A stretch of DNA of 61,447 nucleotides. Source: JAZMZS01 sp045120955 (lineage in GTDB: Bacteria > Bacillota > Clostridia > Oscillospirales > CAG-272). The notes under the pieces are model-generated. The model did no database searches, was not told the origin of the DNA, and saw only the letters and a list, made by a program, of their open reading frames with translations. Below, piece after piece: positions 58,888-61,447 of this stretch (its first letter is position 1; every line of letters starts with the position of its first letter). The position numbers and the translations under genes are program-made. The stretch covers positions 1-61,447 of the forward strand of contig JBGVFH010000038.1 in NCBI GenBank assembly GCA_045120955.1. Reading direction: 5' to 3'.

Positions 58888-61447
58888 ATGAGTAAAAACA
58901 AAATAATAGCGATTTTGGCTACTGCTGCTGCGGTTATTTTGTGTATTGTTCTTGTGTGCGTGTTTGCTCTCGGCAAAAATGCCGGAGACGGAACAGGGGA
59001 CACAAACACGGGCATGACCGACAGCAATACTGCGGCTGACAGCTCTGTCAATATACCGCAGGGAGGCGTGTGCACGGATGATCACGTAAGCCACGCAAGA
59101 GTGGGGAAGACCATCGGCGGAGATGAGCAGACCCAGATTATTTTAGGCAAATGTTCCCGTTGCGGAGATGAGGCAGGCGAGGTGGTTGCCGCGTTGGCGG
59201 ACATGACGGGCAAAACCTACATGCAATGTCTCACGGAGTTTTCTCAAAATGCGGCAGTTATCGAGGCTAAAACGACCAAAGGAACTGCAAGATCAACATG
59301 GATAGCAGAGTATACGGAGAGCGGTATCGTTATCAGCGTACGTACATATGATCCCATATCATATACAGCCTCCGGAAAAATGGATAAAAGCGACAATATA
59401 TCCTTTTATATTCAAGCGGCAAACTCTATCGAATGCGGTGACGGCTTTGCTATCAGCTTCAGCTGTAATGCCGAAGGTGAGTATGCCCTCCAAAGATATT
59501 CGAGCACAAAGGGTTATGTAGCTGAGAGCGTTTCGGATATAACAACGGAAAACGACCGCTTTTACTACGATTTTGAAAAGATAGACGGCGGATATGACGT
59601 AAAGGTATTTGCAAGCTACGCTTTTCTAAATTCTACATATGAAAGCGCACATGCAAACATACGCATTTTCCCCATGCTTCGCAATGCTGATGCGTCTGGC
59701 ATGAGTGTTTGTTCGGAATACTGCGAGGAGCTGGGTGCTTTGCCGAGCCGCCCCGACACTTGGTTTGTAATAGACGAAGACGGCAGCTTTATCCGTGACG
59801 ATTTCGACAAGGTCAGCTTTGCCGAGGATACGCTTGAGAGCAGCGGTCATACCGATCTCAAGTTCCTCGAAGAGCTGGCAGTCATTGAGGGAGGAACTCT
59901 CAGAAAGGCAGAGATAGGTATGCCGATGTTTACCGACAGAGGCTACAGCTTTGAAGAGTATTCGCTTCCCACAGAGCTTTTGGGTAAGAGCTATCTGCAA
60001 AATCCTATTTCCGGCTGTACCGTAACGGTAAAGCAGGCAGGATATGTAGTGCTGATGACAAATCAGCTCTCAGGCAACGAGAGCCGTGATGCTGCACTTG
60101 CTTCAAGCGGATGGAAGCAGCTCATTTACGCTGCAAGAACACCCGGTAATATTTCTGCTACATCAGAGGCAAATCAGATGCCCGATATGGCAAACTGGTA
60201 TGTAAAATACTGTCAGGCAGGGGAGAGCGTGACTATCAGCAAATGGGGCGTTGCGTTCGGAGCCGAGTCAAGCAGTACAAAGGCTGTAAGCTGGCATACC
60301 ACACCCGCTAATATCATAACGGATATTACAGAGTATTATACAGAGGCAGAACGCCAATGGCAGGGAATTCCCACCATCGAGGTGACAAACGGCGGACGCA
60401 TTATCGCAGGCTGGAACTCCGGAGATAAGGGCGAGCCGAGAATAGGCAACTATGCATACCTTATGTACAGCGATGATAACGGAGAGACATGGAAGGATCT
60501 CTTTGCTATTGACACGGTACCTTCCACCGATGCTTCAAAGAGCGCAAAGGTGCTCGACGTTCAGCTTTGGCTTGACCGTGATACAAACAAGCTCTATGTG
60601 TTCTACATGATGAGCGGCACGGGCAGCTGGCTTGAGAAAAACTGCGCTGTATGGATGTTTACTGTATCAAATCCCGATGAAGCTGTGGACAAATGGAATA
60701 TATCCGAGCACAAATATGCATTCCCCGGACTTCTCCGCAATGACATTTTAGTGCTTGATGACGGCAGCTGGCTTGCAGCTCCCACAAACTTTATGGATGA
60801 GCGTCTGTCAGGTGTATATATCTCTTCCGACAAGGGCGCTACATGGACGCTTCAGGGACAGGCGTATATACCTCAGGCAACCAACCATGACGAGACCATA
60901 TTGACACAGCTGACAGACGGCAGTATCTGGATGACTGTCAGAACAACATACGGAAAGGTATATCAGGCATTTTCTTCGGACAAGGGAGCTACATGGAGCC
61001 TGTCCTCCGCTACTGACATACCGAACGCAAAAACACGTTTCTCCATAGAGAGACTGTCGAGCGGTGCGCTGTTGATGATATACAACAACAATTCTACAAC
61101 ATCCCGTGTAAAAATGACAGCGGCACTTTCCTATGACGACGGAAAGACATGGAAATATTCGATGGTGCTTTATACAAACAACAGCACTTATCCCGATGTA
61201 TCTGTCACATCCGACGGTAAGATACATGTTATCTTCGACCATTCACGCTTTAATGAAACACCCGTGCTTTCGGATGAAAACGGCGAATATTGGGCAGCTA
61301 TATACCATGTAGTCCTCACCGAGGATCTTATCAAGGAAAACAGCGGAAAAACATATGACATAAAAAATCTGAATATGATCTCATGTCTGAGAAAAGCTTC
61401 GGTCATCAGCAATACAACATCGGATATCAACGGCACGACGGTAGCCC
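58888..61447 (+). CDS. Asp-box (BNR, sialidase-like) surface protein, truncated by window end
   Basis: The frame is open from ATG 58888 (GGAGG just upstream) to the window end, 853 codons so far. It has an N-terminal hydrophobic anchor (residues ~5-28), a Thr/Asp-rich linker, a Cys/His-rich patch (CTDDH, CSRC, residues ~62-90), a beta region of unknown type, and then at least four Asp boxes of the form S-x-D-x-G-x-T-W near residues 528, 647, 697 and 749. This is the six-bladed propeller pattern of sialidases (GH33) and related glycosidases. Catalytic residues cannot be assigned with certainty. Confidence 0.85.
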   Translation, partial: MSKNKIIAILATAAAVILCIVLVCVFALGKNAGDGTGDTNTGMTDSNTAADSSVNIPQGGVCTDDHVSHARVGKTIGGDEQTQIILGKCSRCGDEAGEVVAALADMTGKTYMQCLTEFSQNAAVIEAKTTKGTARSTWIAEYTESGIVISVRTYDPISYTASGKMDKSDNISFYIQAANSIECGDGFAISFSCNAEGEYALQRYSSTKGYVAESVSDITTENDRFYYDFEKIDGGYDVKVFASYAFLNSTYESAHANIRIFPMLRNADASGMSVCSEYCEELGALPSRPDTWFVIDEDGSFIRDDFDKVSFAEDTLESSGHTDLKFLEELAVIEGGTLRKAEIGMPMFTDRGYSFEEYSLPTELLGKSYLQNPISGCTVTVKQAGYVVLMTNQLSGNESRDAALASSGWKQLIYAARTPGNISATSEANQMPDMANWYVKYCQAGESVTISKWGVAFGAESSSTKAVSWHTTPANIITDITEYYTEAERQWQGIPTIEVTNGGRIIAGWNSGDKGEPRIGNYAYLMYSDDNGETWKDLFAIDTVPSTDASKSAKVLDVQLWLDRDTNKLYVFYMMSGTGSWLEKNCAVWMFTVSNPDEAVDKWNISEHKYAFPGLLRNDILVLDDGSWLAAPTNFMDERLSGVYISSDKGATWTLQGQAYIPQATNHDETILTQLTDGSIWMTVRTTYGKVYQAFSSDKGATWSLSSATDIPNAKTRFSIERLSSGALLMIYNNNSTTSRVKMTAALSYDDGKTWKYSMVLYTNNSTYPDVSVTSDGKIHVIFDHSRFNETPVLSDENGEYWAAIYHVVLTEDLIKENSGKTYDIKNLNMISCLRKASVISNTTSDINGTTVA

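Noticed and set aside
1..61447. tRNA, rRNA, CRISPR arrays, restriction-modification or toxin-antitoxin genes
   Set aside because: Looked for on both strands in the intergenic regions; none could be supported. The Arc-like protein at 1321 has no toxin partner and pairs with an SPFH gene.

Overview
The window looks like chromosomal DNA of a spore-forming Clostridia-type Firmicute, probably a gut Oscillospiraceae-like organism. It carries a spoIIAA-spoIIAB-sigF operon, strong GGAGG ribosome sites, sigma-A promoters, ECF folate transport, ZTP and THF riboswitches, and surface proteins typical of gut Clostridia. The species assignment is inference; no rRNA or tRNA gene was recognised. Layout: (1) 1-8.2 kb: AraC tail; an SPFH protein/Arc-like repressor operon with a tandem operator; a secreted papain-like protease whose start codon is out of frame, followed by a lipoprotein; then, on the minus strand, a CNNM/CorC transporter and an orphan Na+-pumping decarboxylase beta/small-subunit pair. 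(2) 8.4-20.7 kb: a purine operon purE-purF-purM-purN-IMP cyclohydrolase-AICAR formyltransferase-glyA-purD-purL under a ZTP riboswitch with an intrinsic terminator; glyA also has its own promoter. The PurF lacks its glutaminase cysteine, and the last two steps are done by two separate proteins instead of bifunctional PurH. purC, purB and purK are not in the window. (3) 20.7-35.7 kb: housekeeping genes: HD protein and cytidylate-kinase-like protein, oligoendopeptidase F, the spoIIA operon, a rhomboid-like protein, comM, citrate synthase, lrgAB, tex, a second CNNM protein and a SanA-like protein. (4) 35.9-37.3 kb: a lipoprotein paralogous to the one at 3.9 kb. (5) 37.8-49.6 kb: a compact, one-direction block of phage-particle genes of podovirus (P22-like) layout: small terminase-like protein lacking a visible DNA-binding domain, large terminase, portal, scaffold, coat, connectors, hub, fibre, endolysin with LysM, holin and a helical protein. 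There is no integrase, repressor, replication gene or tape measure. It could be a domesticated particle or gene-transfer-agent-like system and is the main novelty candidate. (6) 49.9-61.4 kb: 5'-nucleotidase, lipid kinase, folT-folC under a THF riboswitch, a B12-type radical SAM protein, a YgjP-type metallopeptidase, a Mbeg1-like hydrolase, and an AraC regulator divergent from a truncated Asp-box (sialidase-like) surface protein. A dispersed non-coding element of about 110 bp occurs four times (25.9, 28.4, 35.8 and 49.7 kb). Its copies keep paired bases by compensatory changes and end in a GC hairpin plus T-run, so it is probably transcribed and structured. Functional thread: one-carbon and purine metabolism. 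glyA makes the folate one-carbon units used by purN and the AICAR formyltransferase, ZTP (a signal of 10-formyl-THF shortage) controls the operon, and THF controls folate import and polyglutamylation.
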